Assembly (NCBI GenBank): GCA_001436895.1 | Contig: JQAY01000006.1 | Span: forward strand, 71,903-135,902 | Direction of reading: 5' to 3' | DNA: 64,000 nt | Origin: Weissella confusa | Lineage (GTDB): Bacteria; Bacillota; Bacilli; Lactobacillales; Lactobacillaceae | In this document: piece by piece, positions 45,861 to 55,461 of the stretch | How the letters are laid out: each line of letters begins with the position of its first letter | Position numbering within the stretch: the first letter of the stretch is position 1 | Program-made: the position numbers and the translations under genes | The notes under the pieces: model-generated | Told to the model about the DNA's origin: nothing | Database searches by the model: none | The model's input: the letters and a program-made list of their open reading frames with translations, nothing else

Positions 45861-47929
45861 TCAGCGTACAACAACGTTCATCATTTTTGGTAAGTTCCAG
45901 CCATTTGCGGACTCGTTCCCATTGATAAATGCCCATGTTCCTTTAGAAATCCAGTATTCTTTATTTACAGTCGAATATGGATCAGAAATCAAGAAGCTAT
46001 CTTGATTCATACCAACAATAGTCATGACATGGAAAGCCTGGTTTAAACGCCAAGTGTAATCGCCCCATGTCACAACTGCATTTCCTAAGCCAATTTCACG
46101 TTCGATATCTGCAACAGATGCGCTGACAAGGTTTTCAATCCCGCCATAGATTGACTTCGTTGCCTCAGCTAACCTACGCGCAGTTACCGTTTGGGTAGTC
46201 CCTGTACCGCCGCCCCAAGGGTTGCCATAAAAGTTTGAATCAGGATTGCCGTACCATCCATAGCCTGTTCTATTGTAAATATCTTGTAGTGATGCCCACC
46301 TTCCCTTTACGGAAAGTGCAATCTGCAAAGCAGTCGCTTCACATCCTTCAGGTGCACCTTGGTTTAATTGTGAGTACCAAGTATGTGACAACGTCGTAAT
46401 ATCAACCACGCCATCATAACTATTTGTATGAATTGAACGTCCAGGTAGATTACGCCACTGATCCTTCACTTGAATACCGTTGTCATCAAAGTATTTTGTT
46501 CTGCCGTCGAGTACTTGTAACCCTGTTACTGCCTTACCATCATAACTGCTTAGGAAGTACCAACGATTTTGTCCAGTCGTACGCCAATCATTTTTTGATT
46601 GGATACCATTGTTATCAAAATACTTGTAACCACCATCAAGTTGTTGGAGACCAATCACTGCTTTACCATCGTAACTATTTAAGAAGTACCAACGATTTTG
46701 CCCAGTCGTGCGCCAAGCGTTTTTTGCTTGGACACCGCTGTTATCGAAATACTTAAACCCACCATCAAGTTGCTGGAGGCCAATCACTGCTTTGCCATCG
46801 TAACTATTCAAGAAATACCAACGATTTTGTCCAGTCGTACGCCAAGTGTTCTTTGCTTGAACACCACTGTTATCAAAATACTTGTAACCACCATCAAGAT
46901 GCTGAAGGCCGGTTACCGCTTTGCCGTCGTAGCTATTCAGGAAATACCAATGATTTTGTCCAGTCGTACACCAAGCATTCTTCGCTTGAACGCCGTTATT
47001 ATCGAAGTACTTGTAGCCACCGTCAAGACGTTGCAAGCCAATGACCGCTTTACCATCATAACTATTCAAGAAATACCAACGGTTCTGTCCAGTCGTACGC
47101 CAAGCGTTTTTCGCTTGAACATACGAAGCATCAAAATACTTGTAGCCACCATCAAGATGTTGCAAACCACTAAGCGCAACACCATCCGTGCCAAAATAAT
47201 ACCAGTCATTTTGATTCAATCGTGTTTGCCAGCCAGTTTGTTTCACACCATCAACAAATCTATAAAATTTATTGCTAACGGTATAAAAACCAGTGGCAGC
47301 TACGTTATTGATGTAGTACTTACCATCAACCCAACCGTTTTTTACTACCGCTCTAGTCTCTGCTTGCACCGAATCGGTTACTTTTTGCTCGTTAGTATCA
47401 TTCTCTGTTGGCTTTGTTGACTCTATATCTGGTTTTACAGTTACTGCTTGCAAATCTTTATCACTATCTTGGCTAGAATTCACGGACTTATCTGGCTCAG
47501 AATCCGCCTTCGTCTCCGTGTCAACAGTTGTCTGTTCCGGTTCGCTTTCCGTGTCGGATGTTTCCGATGGATTTGAAATCGAATCAGCACTTGTGGTCGT
47601 ATCAGGTATCTCATTCTCGACCGATGTTGAAGTTGTGCCATCGTTTTCTGGGCTAGCATCACTAGTTACGTCGCTATTCTCCCCACTCTAGATTTCTTTT
47701 TCCTCAGAATTCACACTTCAGGATTATCTTCTGAAGCTACACCGTTTGTTGCCAACGTGACACTATTCGACGGTTTCTCCTGAGACCGTTCCACTTGAGT
47801 TGTGTCGCATAAACAATTTGAATCTTCGGTATCCGCATGTGCATCCCCCTGTGAAATCATCATCACAGACCCCAACATGATGCTAGCCGTTACAATAAAC
47901 TTACCAGCTTTATACAATTTATATTTCAT
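45861..47929 (-). pseudogene. Secreted repeat protein with C39-like peptidase domain, disrupted
   Basis: The 5' part (47711-47929) encodes a KxYKxGKxW-like export signal (KLYKAGKFI, with Ile for Trp) and stops at TGA 47711. A second frame carries on through an amber codon (TAG, 47688-47690), then is open to 45861. That frame holds a Ser/Thr/Glu-rich spacer, about six 43-residue glucan/cell-wall binding repeats and a C-terminal papain-like C39 domain with Cys in PEGCEATAL, His in QAFHVMTIVG and Asp in ISDPYS. Two lesions, a frameshift at 47711-47720 and the amber codon, separate export signal from enzyme. The open 540-codon part alone would start at a GTG without signal peptide. Confidence 0.85.
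46416..47189 (-). repeat. Array of about six 43-residue (129-bp) binding repeats
   Basis: The unit reads YDGKAVIGLQ(R/H/Q)LDGGYKYFDNNGVQ and then AKNAWRTTGQNRWYFLNS. Five copies keep an exact 43-residue period; the outer ones are divergent. The pattern is that of choline/glucan-binding repeats of dextransucrases and mutans-type glucan-binding proteins. Confidence 0.9.
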
Positions 47930-48221
47930 AACATGTCCCCTCACATTACTCTTAAACCTATATAAATATGTTACCATTTTGTAACTTTGTACATCAATTG
48001 AAAGCCCTTCATTTAGGACACTCCATAGCTACGCCTAACAATACATAAAGCTTTATATTCAAAAAAACTGACCAAAAAAGAATTTGATACAATACCAAAA
48101 TCTTTTTAGTCAGTCCAACACTCAAAAGAATCCAAAAAACGGGTTAATCTTAACACCACACTAAGTCGTTACTTCGACGCACTGCAGCATGCGTTTTAAT
48201 GACATAGTGATCTCTTTTCAA
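47930..48221. other. Gap between the C39-like gene and yneF
   Basis: No gene. An AT-rich hairpin (ACTGAC near 48069 with GTCAGT near 48110, plus AAAAAGA/TCTTTTT) could be a weak terminator. The left end holds the ribosome site (GAGGGG) and promoter of the C39-like gene. Confidence 0.5.
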
Positions 48222-48252
48222 AAAGAAAAAGACTACCGAGGTAGTCTTTTTA
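48222..48252 (-). terminator. Terminator after yneF
   Basis: Stem AAAAAGACTACC / GGTAGTCTTTTT with T-rich tail on the minus strand. Confidence 0.85.
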
Positions 48253-48256
48253 CAAA

Positions 48257-48493
48257 TTACTTCTTTGAAGAAGCTTGTGATTGTGCCTTCATTTGAGCCA
48301 TCATTTGGTTCAAACGCTTTTGTGAAGGCTTTTGACCCATTGAAGCCATCATTGACTTCATCATCTCTTCTGAGATAGGTGGGTTGTTCTTCAAGTACGT
48401 TTGCATTGAGCGACGTGCCAAGAAGAACCCTGCAACTGCACCCAAGACTGCGGCAAGGATGACAATCAAAATCCAAATACTAGTGCTCATCAT
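48257..48493 (-). CDS. yneF: YneF family (UPF0154) membrane protein
   Basis: A 78-residue protein with an N-terminal membrane helix (WILIVILAAVLGAVAGFFLARR) and a conserved tail (YLKNNPPISEEMMKSMMASMGQKPSQKRLNQMM, given in part) typical of YneF. Its function is unknown. It lies downstream of the YnzC gene as in Bacillus. The alternative start is one codon later. Confidence 0.9.
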   Translation of the reverse strand: MMSTSIWILIVILAAVLGAVAGFFLARRSMQTYLKNNPPISEEMMKSMMASMGQKPSQKRLNQMMAQMKAQSQASSKK

Positions 48494-48580
48494 ATTACTC
48501 CATTATGTTATTCGTATATTATTGTAGCGAATAAACGCCCGTTTGACTAGGTTATCCTGGGTTTCTTCCCAAAATACTCA

Positions 48581-48835
48581 CTAGTTGTCACGCAATCCCT
48601 TGTCACGTTGAATGTCCTTCACCTTTTCAGGTGTGACTTCATTGCCGTTTTCATCGAAAACTTGCAACATTTCAACTTGTGAACGGAAAGCAGCCTTGAA
48701 GTTATCCAAGAACTCCGTACGCAATTCTGCACGCTCTGCAATTTCGTCGTCAGTCAATCCTTCAGGCGTCTTCGCCTTGGCTGCCAATTCATTAATGCGG
48801 GTACGAACAGCCATCATACGTTCTGTTTCTGCCAT
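48581..48835 (-). CDS. ynzC: DUF896 (YnzC) protein
   Basis: An 84-residue helical protein: the RINELAAKAKTPEGLTDDE motif defines YnzC, a small cytoplasmic protein linked to the SOS locus in Bacillus. ATG 48835 has AGGTGG upstream. It diverges from lexA, preserving part of the Bacillus lexA neighbourhood, while yneA and yneB are missing. Confidence 0.92.
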   Translation of the reverse strand: MAETERMMAVRTRINELAAKAKTPEGLTDDEIAERAELRTEFLDNFKAAFRSQVEMLQVFDENGNEVTPEKVKDIQRDKGLRDN

Positions 48836-48969
48836 GGTTTTCACCACCTTTATCTGCTTTTCATCTATTTTAACACGAAAACGCAATCATTCCTGCACCC
48901 ACTTTATTTCCACCCGAATAAAAAGTAAAATAGATAGTAATATATTCGAATTAGGAGGTCCTTCAGCTC

Positions 48970-49602
48970 ATGGCCGAAAAAGAAAGTAATCAAATTGCGA
49001 TCCTCCGTTTTGTTTACGAAAAACAACTCGAAAAAGGGTATCCGCCAACCGTTCGAGAGATTGGTGAAGGCGTTGGCCTATCGTCATCATCAACGGTGCA
49101 TGGTCACTTAAGTCGTTTGGAAAAGAAGGGTTTTATTCACAAGGACCCCGATAAGCCACGCGCAATCGACGTCACGCCGGAAGGCATCAAGGCGCTTGGC
49201 CTTCACGAGCCAAACAAGACCATGATGCCAATTATGGACGAAAACGAACCCCTGACATCTGATGAACCGTTAAGCAATCACATTGTTGATTACTTCCCTG
49301 TGCCAGATGATTTGATTCGTTTCGAAGGTGATCTATTCATGATCCGTAACCGTGGTAACGCCATGATTAACATCGGCATTCTAGATGGCGACTACATGAT
49401 TGTGCGTCGTCAAAATGATGCGGACAACGGTGACATCGTTGTGGCAAAGCCAGATAACGGTCAAACCCAAATCAAACGTTTCTTCCGCGAGGCATCACAA
49501 TACCGCTTACAACCCGAAAATGATAACCACGAACCAGTTATCACCACTGACATTACGATTCTCGGCAAAGTTGTCGGTTTGTATCGCGATTCAATTTATT
49601 AA
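48970..49602 (+). CDS. lexA: LexA-like repressor lacking self-cleavage residues
   Basis: A 210-residue protein. The winged-helix DNA-binding domain is intact (PPTVREIGEGVGLSSSSTV, residues 25-43). The peptidase half aligns to LexA throughout, but the nucleophile serine of the GxSM motif is Ala131 (GNAMINIGILDGD), and the scissile Ala-Gly region is missing: after MMPIMD the chain goes directly to NEPLTSDEP. Lys169 (QIKRFFRE) remains. RecA-stimulated cleavage should therefore be impossible, so it may repress constitutively or respond by another route. TAGGAGG precedes the start. Confidence 0.93.
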   Translation: MAEKESNQIAILRFVYEKQLEKGYPPTVREIGEGVGLSSSSTVHGHLSRLEKKGFIHKDPDKPRAIDVTPEGIKALGLHEPNKTMMPIMDENEPLTSDEPLSNHIVDYFPVPDDLIRFEGDLFMIRNRGNAMINIGILDGDYMIVRRQNDADNGDIVVAKPDNGQTQIKRFFREASQYRLQPENDNHEPVITTDITILGKVVGLYRDSIY

Positions 49603-49606
49603 AAAA

Positions 49607-49648
49607 TAAGGACCATCCGTTCAAATCTGAACAGATGGTCCTATTTTT
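49607..49648 (+). terminator. Terminator between lexA and apt
   Basis: Stem AGGACCATC(C)GTTCA / TGAACAGATGGTCCT with T5 on the plus strand. Confidence 0.85.
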
Positions 49649-49649
49649 G

Positions 49650-50165
49650 TTAGTAATTCATCAATGCCAACAACTCGTAACCGTCAAGACGATCACGACC
49701 GTGCAAAGCATTAAGCTCAATCAAGAAAGCCAAACCAACGACTTCACCACCAAGGGCTTCAACCAACTTAATTGTGGCTTCAATCGTACCACCAGTGGCC
49801 AACAAGTCGTCCGTAATCAACACCTTATCACCAGGCTTGATAGCGTCCTTGTGCATTTCCAAAGTTGCTTCACCATATTCTAGCTTGTAGCTTTGGCTGA
49901 TAACTTCGCGAGGCAACTTGCCTGGCTTACGGGCTGGGATCAATCCGATACCCATTTGGTGGGCAACCGGTGCCCCAACCAAGAATCCGCGTGATTCTGG
50001 GCCAACGATAACGTTAACACCACGTTCCTTAGCGAATTCAGTAATTTGACGCGTTGCTTCCGCATAAGCGGCACCATCTGCCAACAAAGGCGTAATGTCG
50101 CGGAACGTAACCCCTTCTTCTGGGAAGTTAGGGATTGAGGCAACGTAATCATGCAAATCCAACAT
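49650..50165 (-). CDS. apt: Adenine phosphoribosyltransferase
   Basis: A 171-residue purine salvage enzyme that makes AMP from adenine and PRPP. The start ([22 protein letters not shown]) and the PRPP site [13 protein letters not shown] are diagnostic. It follows recJ by four bases. Confidence 0.97.
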   Translation of the reverse strand: MLDLHDYVASIPNFPEEGVTFRDITPLLADGAAYAEATRQITEFAKERGVNVIVGPESRGFLVGAPVAHQMGIGLIPARKPGKLPREVISQSYKLEYGEATLEMHKDAIKPGDKVLITDDLLATGGTIEATIKLVEALGGEVVGLAFLIELNALHGRDRLDGYELLALMNY

Positions 50166-50169
50166 CTGC

Positions 50170-52476
50170 TTAGCTCTCCTGCTTACTTAGGTTCGTGAGC
50201 AACGATTCCAATTCAGAAGTTGAACTGTAAATCAATTGCTCTTCAAGTTGCCGACGAGCCAGGAATTGCTGATAACTAGCAGTTTCCTCTAACGCCATTG
50301 GCGCTGGCTCAGGTACGGCATTTAAAACACCATCAACTATTGTAACAAACTTTGCGTCCAAAAACACCTGTAATATCAACGTTAACATCGAACGTTCCAT
50401 CCCCAAGTGCGCCAAAACCGCATCATATTGCGTTCTCAGTGCGATATCTTGGAATGAACGGGCAAACTTATATACCTTTGCAAAGTCTGCTTTTGAAGGG
50501 ACTTTTTGCAAATAAGCCGGTGTTTTGGCATAAAAAATCGGTGCCAAACGACCGGCTGGTACAAACTTTAGCAAATCACCAAGCTGTGACATATCATCAG
50601 GAATATCCACAAAGGCCATTGTGCCAACGCTAGTGCGATTGAAGGCATCTTCCCAATACACCGCTTCAGCTGGTGCCTTAATTGTTGGCGCTAGCTGTTC
50701 GTAGTGTTTCTTGTTAAAGAAAATATAGGTCGCCGGATTAGCAAATGTTTGCGTCGTCAAACGCGTTGTGCGCCAGTCCAATAACGATGAGCCTTTCGCT
50801 TCGATATCTGTCAGCATCATTTGATATGACACATCCCCACGGAAACTATTCTCGCTCATCGTACCCACGATGCGAATTGACTCAAAGCGACCGGCTAAAT
50901 CTTCAGCCAGTGGCCCACGACCAAACGCAACCACCGGCAACGTTCCGGCAGACGTTTCTGCTGTAAAACGTAAGTGCTTGCCTTCACTCATCGTTTTCAC
51001 GTTCTGGACACCCGCCAAATTAACAGCAAACAACGGTTCAGGGTTCCCCTCACCAAATGGCGCTAACACCTGTAGTTGTTCATAGTTTTGTCGGTTAAAG
51101 TCCTTTGCTGTCACTTCAGCTGCAATGCGAATTTCAGGCAAACCAGCTTCAGCCAAATGTTGATTGGCTGCCTCTTCACGCAAAACATCCCGCACTGCTT
51201 GGAGGTTAGCCGTTGGAATCGTCATCCCCGCTGCGCTGGCGTGACCACCAAACGCCGTCAACAGATCACGGTGTCCATCAAGTGCCGCAAACAAATCAAA
51301 GGCGGCCACTGAACGACCAGAACCCTTCATTTGGCCATCTTCGTCATTCAAGACAATCGCTGGCTTGCCAGTTGCTTCAACTAACTTGCTGGCAACAATT
51401 CCCAAAACACCTTCGTGCCAGCCACTGCCAGCAACCACCAATACTGGATCTGCTGCCAGTGTGGCTGCTTGAGCAAGGGCTTCTTCAGAGATTGACGCCA
51501 CCAAGTCTTGGCGCTCACGATTCAACTTGTCGATTCGCTTGGCCAATTCACTGGCTTCTTCAGGATCGTCTGACAACAACAAACGTACGCCGTCTGTTGC
51601 ATCGGCCATACGTCCCAACGCGTTCAAACGTGGTCCAATCGTGAAACCAATCGTCATTGAATCAATGTCAGCTTGCGCAGTACCGGCAACTTCTAACAAA
51701 GCCGCCAACCCAGGGCGTGGATCTTCTTTTAAGTTCGCCAAGCCCATCGCCACAATCGCACGATTCTCATCAACTAGTTCCATCACGTCGGCAACCGCAC
51801 CTAAGGCAGCTAGGTCCATCACCTCGTCGGCCGGTTCTTCCAGCAAAGCTGACGCTACCTTGAAAGCGACACCAGCACCTGAAAGCCCACCAAATGGGTA
51901 ATGTCCTTCAGGGTGACGTGGGTGCACAACTGCAACTGCATCGGGTAATTGTTCTGGCAATTCGTGGTGATCCGTCACAATGACATCCACACCATTGGCC
52001 ATCAACCAATTTACTTCTTCACGACCAGAGACACCATTGTCAACTGTAATCAACAACTGCATCCCTTCGCTAGCCAAGCGCTGATATTGCGCCATATTAG
52101 GCCCGTAGCCGTCGTTAAAACGGTTCGGCACATAATAACTCACATCGGCACCCATCAACTCAAGGGCCCACGTCATGATGGCTGTACTGGTAATACCATC
52201 GACATCATAGTCACCGTACACGACAATCTTTTCACCGTTGTCGATAGCGGTCATGATTCGTTCAATTGCCACATCCATATCGTGCAACAAAAATGGATCA
52301 TACAGCGCATCCATCCCTGGCCGCAAAAAGGCATTGGCACTTTCAATCGTGTCATAGCCACGATTAACTAAGATTTTGGCGACCAAATCTGAAACACCGA
52401 ATGTCTCAGCGATTTCTTTGGCAGCCCCTTCATTGGCTACAGCTGGAAAATCCCATTGATAGCGTGGTGAAATCAT
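50170..52476 (-). CDS. recJ: Single-stranded-DNA exonuclease RecJ
   Basis: A 768-residue 5'-3' exonuclease for recombination and mismatch repair. DHH-family motifs are present: [19 protein letters not shown] and the DHHA1 part with [11 protein letters not shown]. An OB fold and a Firmicute-specific C-terminal extension of about 200 residues follow. It belongs to the rnz-recJ-apt operon. Confidence 0.95.
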   Translation of the reverse strand: MISPRYQWDFPAVANEGAAKEIAETFGVSDLVAKILVNRGYDTIESANAFLRPGMDALYDPFLLHDMDVAIERIMTAIDNGEKIVVYGDYDVDGITSTAIMTWALELMGADVSYYVPNRFNDGYGPNMAQYQRLASEGMQLLITVDNGVSGREEVNWLMANGVDVIVTDHHELPEQLPDAVAVVHPRHPEGHYPFGGLSGAGVAFKVASALLEEPADEVMDLAALGAVADVMELVDENRAIVAMGLANLKEDPRPGLAALLEVAGTAQADIDSMTIGFTIGPRLNALGRMADATDGVRLLLSDDPEEASELAKRIDKLNRERQDLVASISEEALAQAATLAADPVLVVAGSGWHEGVLGIVASKLVEATGKPAIVLNDEDGQMKGSGRSVAAFDLFAALDGHRDLLTAFGGHASAAGMTIPTANLQAVRDVLREEAANQHLAEAGLPEIRIAAEVTAKDFNRQNYEQLQVLAPFGEGNPEPLFAVNLAGVQNVKTMSEGKHLRFTAETSAGTLPVVAFGRGPLAEDLAGRFESIRIVGTMSENSFRGDVSYQMMLTDIEAKGSSLLDWRTTRLTTQTFANPATYIFFNKKHYEQLAPTIKAPAEAVYWEDAFNRTSVGTMAFVDIPDDMSQLGDLLKFVPAGRLAPIFYAKTPAYLQKVPSKADFAKVYKFARSFQDIALRTQYDAVLAHLGMERSMLTLILQVFLDAKFVTIVDGVLNAVPEPAPMALEETASYQQFLARRQLEEQLIYSSTSELESLLTNLSKQES

Positions 52477-52488
52477 CGTTTGGTCCCC

Positions 52489-53481
52489 CTATCCTTCTAG
52501 TTCTTCATCATCATCAACCGGTGTTAATTTGATTGGCTTGCTGTTACTTTGCTTCCCAAACGGAATGTCAAAGACATCAAAGTCATTCACGACACGTGTG
52601 TTTTCAAACGTCGTACGTGCTTGGTAGGCAAGCTCATTCGCTGACTTACCCGCATAGCGCGCTGAAATGTGTGTCAACAACAAACGACCAGCCCCGGCTT
52701 CCTTCGCCACATCAGCAGCTTGCATGCTCGTTGAGTGGTAGTGATTACGGGCTTGCTTACCTTCACCCTTGCCGTAAGTTGATTCGTGAACCAGCACATC
52801 AGCATCACGCCCCAAAACAACAGAATTAGGCGTCTTACGCGTATCACCCAGAATTGTCACGGTACGACCCTTCTTGGCCGGACCAATAACATCGGCACTC
52901 TTAATCGTACGACCATCAGGCAACGTCACATCCTTACCACGCTTCAATTCACCGTAAAGCGGCCCAGCTGGCACATTCATCTCACGTAAACGATCAACCA
53001 ACAACTCACCAGCGTGGTCATGTTCCACAACGCGGTAACCAAATGACAAAATCTTGTGGTCCAAAGGCAAAGCTGTCACTGTAAATTTGTCCGTGCGCAA
53101 CACTTCGCCACCTTCGTTAGGCAATTCCACAAACTTAAGTGGATATGTCAGGTGCGTTTGCGCCACACGCAAACTCGTTTCAACGAATTGCTTGATACCA
53201 TGAGGTCCATAGATAACCAGCTCATCTTCACCGCCTTGGAATGAGCGTGATGACAACAATCCTGGCAATCCATAGATGTGATCACCGTGTAAGTGGGTCA
53301 CAAAAATCTTATCAACCTTTCGTGGTCGAATTGTTGAACTCAACATTTGGATTTGCGTGCCTTCACCGGCATCAAACAACCAAACGGAATTAATTTCTTC
53401 AAGCAGGCGTAGCGCGATACTCGTCACATTACGAAAACGCGCTGGAACGCCGGCACCAGTTCCTAAAAACTCGATTTGCAT
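52489..53481 (-). CDS. rnz: Ribonuclease Z
   Basis: A 330-residue beta-lactamase-fold RNase that trims tRNA 3' trailers. The metal motif is [15 protein letters not shown], with [18 protein letters not shown] at the start. A C-terminal extension of about 20 residues is acidic. It lies twelve bases upstream of recJ. Confidence 0.95.
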   Translation of the reverse strand: MQIEFLGTGAGVPARFRNVTSIALRLLEEINSVWLFDAGEGTQIQMLSSTIRPRKVDKIFVTHLHGDHIYGLPGLLSSRSFQGGEDELVIYGPHGIKQFVETSLRVAQTHLTYPLKFVELPNEGGEVLRTDKFTVTALPLDHKILSFGYRVVEHDHAGELLVDRLREMNVPAGPLYGELKRGKDVTLPDGRTIKSADVIGPAKKGRTVTILGDTRKTPNSVVLGRDADVLVHESTYGKGEGKQARNHYHSTSMQAADVAKEAGAGRLLLTHISARYAGKSANELAYQARTTFENTRVVNDFDVFDIPFGKQSNSKPIKLTPVDDDEELEG

Positions 53482-53516
53482 GGCTTCGGAACTCCTTATC
53501 TTTCATCTCTACCAAA

Positions 53517-53541
53517 TAAAAAACCGCCATACTGACGGTTT
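53517..53541 (-). terminator. Terminator between the DUF4352-like pair and rnz
   Basis: Stem AACCGTCA / TGGCGGTT with T6 on the minus strand. Confidence 0.75.
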
Positions 53542-53594
53542 AAAGCTAACTATTAGTTTACCATTTTTAGCAAGTCTTTGACAGACCGTGCCCG

Positions 53595-54326
53595 TTAGAA
53601 GTTGACGTCCAACGACTCTGAGGCTCCAGTCAATTGTTGACCATCTTGATACGTCGGTGCAAATTGCAAGGCCACATTTTTCACGGAAACCACCAAAGAT
53701 TGAGGCACTAATAGTGCAACAAATGTTTCTTTAGTTTGCCCAGGTTCAACCCCTGACACAAGTGTGTGATCATTATCCAAGCCACCACCCTGAACAGAAA
53801 CAACACTACCATCGCTAAATTCAGCCGAATTAACACCGTCTGTAATAATCGTTGCTGCAGCATTATTCGTTACCGTATAGCGTACAATCAAAGTGGTGTA
53901 GTTACCTGTAATATTGCGTGTGTTAAATGCCATTTGAGCCATTTGAATTGCTTCATCAGTTGCTGGCGAATTTGCCATCTTTCTTACAGAATCTATCTTA
54001 TATGACACTTGTCCATTATCAAGTTGACCCGTCACTTTTGATTGTTCCGCTAACTCAGCTTTATTACCCTGCTGGTTAATCGTGTATTCCCCAACTTTAC
54101 TTGCCGCACCGGATGACACGTAGTTACTATTCTTCAGATCTTTTTCGGGAACTGAATAGCGACTACTCTTTTGAACCTTACCATCTTGCAATGGCTTTGT
54201 TACTGAACTTTCGTGTGCTTTGCTTTGCGTTTTAACGCCGTTATCTTGTGTCATAAAGACCGCCGCAGCAACACCACCACCGACAACTAACACACCAACT
54301 AATGATCCTAATAATGCCTTTTTCAT
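53595..54326 (-). CDS. Secreted or membrane-anchored DUF4352-like protein A
   Basis: A 243-residue protein with an N-terminal signal/anchor (LLGSLVGVLVVGGGVAAAVF) and an immunoglobulin-like beta domain in the last 140 residues (YTTLIVRYTVTNNAAATI, ETFVALLVPQSLVVSVKNVALQF). It is a paralogue of the next gene upstream, sharing the segment order and the GEYTINQQG / GQYRLTADG block. Function unknown; DUF4352-type domains act extracellularly. Confidence 0.65.
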   Translation of the reverse strand: MKKALLGSLVGVLVVGGGVAAAVFMTQDNGVKTQSKAHESSVTKPLQDGKVQKSSRYSVPEKDLKNSNYVSSGAASKVGEYTINQQGNKAELAEQSKVTGQLDNGQVSYKIDSVRKMANSPATDEAIQMAQMAFNTRNITGNYTTLIVRYTVTNNAAATIITDGVNSAEFSDGSVVSVQGGGLDNDHTLVSGVEPGQTKETFVALLVPQSLVVSVKNVALQFAPTYQDGQQLTGASESLDVNF

Positions 54327-54341
54327 ACCGATTACCCTATC

Positions 54342-55088
54342 CTAAAAACTCACCTTTAATGGTTTTGTTGCTTTAGTAACTTGTACCCCACGTGAATCGA
54401 ACAGCGCTGAAAATTGGAGCGCTACTTCATCAACGTTTTTTCCAATCTTCTTCGGCACAACCACTGTTACCGACCCGTTCGCGCTATCACCCGGCACAAT
54501 TCCCATGCTTAAAACTTGACCGTTATTTACCAAGCCAGTCAGGCGTGACATCGTCTCAGCGTGATTAAACGCCGCCGTAGTCACACCTCGCGTCGCAACA
54601 GTTCGAACCGACCCGTTCACCAACGCATAAGACATTGTAACTGTGTAATATGTCGCTGGCAAATCAGGTACGTTATATAAGCGTCGCGCGACACCTAACG
54701 CCTTATCGTCGCGCGCTTTTTCGCGTACAACCGCTACTCCCGTCACCTGATATGACATATCACCAGCCTGGATAAATTTATTGACTGACTTCAGCTTGAT
54801 TAATTTTTGCTCGATACCATCAGCCGTCAACCGATATTGACCAACCCGACTCAATTGACCTTCGCCAACGAAGTTAGATGATTCTCGATCGATATCAGTC
54901 GCTTGCCCGCCATTTCCTGACGAAGAACCAGCCGATTTCATCATCGATTCCGTTCGCTTGGTAACACTGTTTTCAGCGATTGTGTTTTTTCTGCCTGGGT
55001 TATGCCCTGAGACATAAATAAATGTCGCAACGCTAACTACCATAAGTACCAGCAAACTAACAATCAGCCATCTTAAACGCTTCTGCAT
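54342..55088 (-). CDS. Secreted or membrane-anchored DUF4352-like protein B
   Basis: A 248-residue paralogue of the neighbour. It begins MQKRLRWLIVSLLVLMVVSVATFI, a signal-anchor, then a Ser/Gly-rich linker and the same beta domain (YYTVTMSYALVNGSVRTVAT, SVTVVVPKKIGKNVDEVALQF). The two genes are separated by 15 bases and arose by duplication. ATG 55088 follows GAGAGAC. Confidence 0.65.
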   Translation of the reverse strand: MQKRLRWLIVSLLVLMVVSVATFIYVSGHNPGRKNTIAENSVTKRTESMMKSAGSSSGNGGQATDIDRESSNFVGEGQLSRVGQYRLTADGIEQKLIKLKSVNKFIQAGDMSYQVTGVAVVREKARDDKALGVARRLYNVPDLPATYYTVTMSYALVNGSVRTVATRGVTTAAFNHAETMSRLTGLVNNGQVLSMGIVPGDSANGSVTVVVPKKIGKNVDEVALQFSALFDSRGVQVTKATKPLKVSF

Positions 55089-55101
55089 GTCTCTCTCCAC
55101 T

Positions 55102-55374
55102 TTAACCTAGCACCAACTGTTCCGCAACCACACGGTAACCAAAAACAGGGTGCAATTGTTGTGCATCATCCCGCACAACCAGGTTCAAATTATTATCTTC
55201 TAAAGCGATGACGTCCGATAGTGTGACTTGTCGGTCTACATCGGTGCCTAATACTAGCTGGTCGTTATCAATCCCGACCAACCGCAATGGTACAATCTCG
55301 TCATCAACTCTTGCTGCCAACAGCCGATCAATCGGCATACCAGCCGTTGACAATTTAAAATCTGCTAGCAACAT
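55102..55374 (-). CDS. Hypothetical protein, 90 residues
   Basis: A soluble protein of about 90 residues, all-beta in appearance with repeated short hydrophobic strands (DEIVPLRLVGIDNDQLVLGTD) and acidic character. AAGGTGAT precedes ATG 55374. It is the first gene of the three-gene unit with the DUF4352-like pair. Family not recognised. Confidence 0.6.
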   Translation of the reverse strand: MLLADFKLSTAGMPIDRLLAARVDDEIVPLRLVGIDNDQLVLGTDVDRQVTLSDVIALEDNNLNLVVRDDAQQLHPVFGYRVVAEQLVLG

Positions 55375-55409
55375 GTTTATCACCTTTTCCTATTAGCCTA
55401 TTTTGCCAT

Positions 55410-55446
55410 AAAAAAAGATGACGAACCTTAAATGGTTGCCATCTTC
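55410..55446 (-). terminator. Terminator of the hrcA-grpE-dnaK-dnaJ operon
   Basis: Stem AAGATGGCAACC / GGTTCGTCATCTT with T7 on the minus strand, directly after dnaJ. Confidence 0.85.
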
Positions 55447-55461
55447 CCTTAAAATTTTAAA

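Noticed and set aside
46416-47189. Regular repeats considered as a CRISPR array
   Set aside because: The 129-bp period encodes a conserved 43-residue protein unit; there are no short palindromic repeats with unique spacers.
46698-47420. 240-codon open frame on the plus strand inside the repeat protein gene
   Set aside because: It is antisense to the 129-bp repeats; repetitive composition keeps the opposite strand open. No ribosome site and no sensible protein.
47480-47662. 60-codon Arg-rich frame between the two parts of the C39-like gene
   Set aside because: It is an out-of-frame reading of the Ser/Thr-rich spacer; the product is meaningless.
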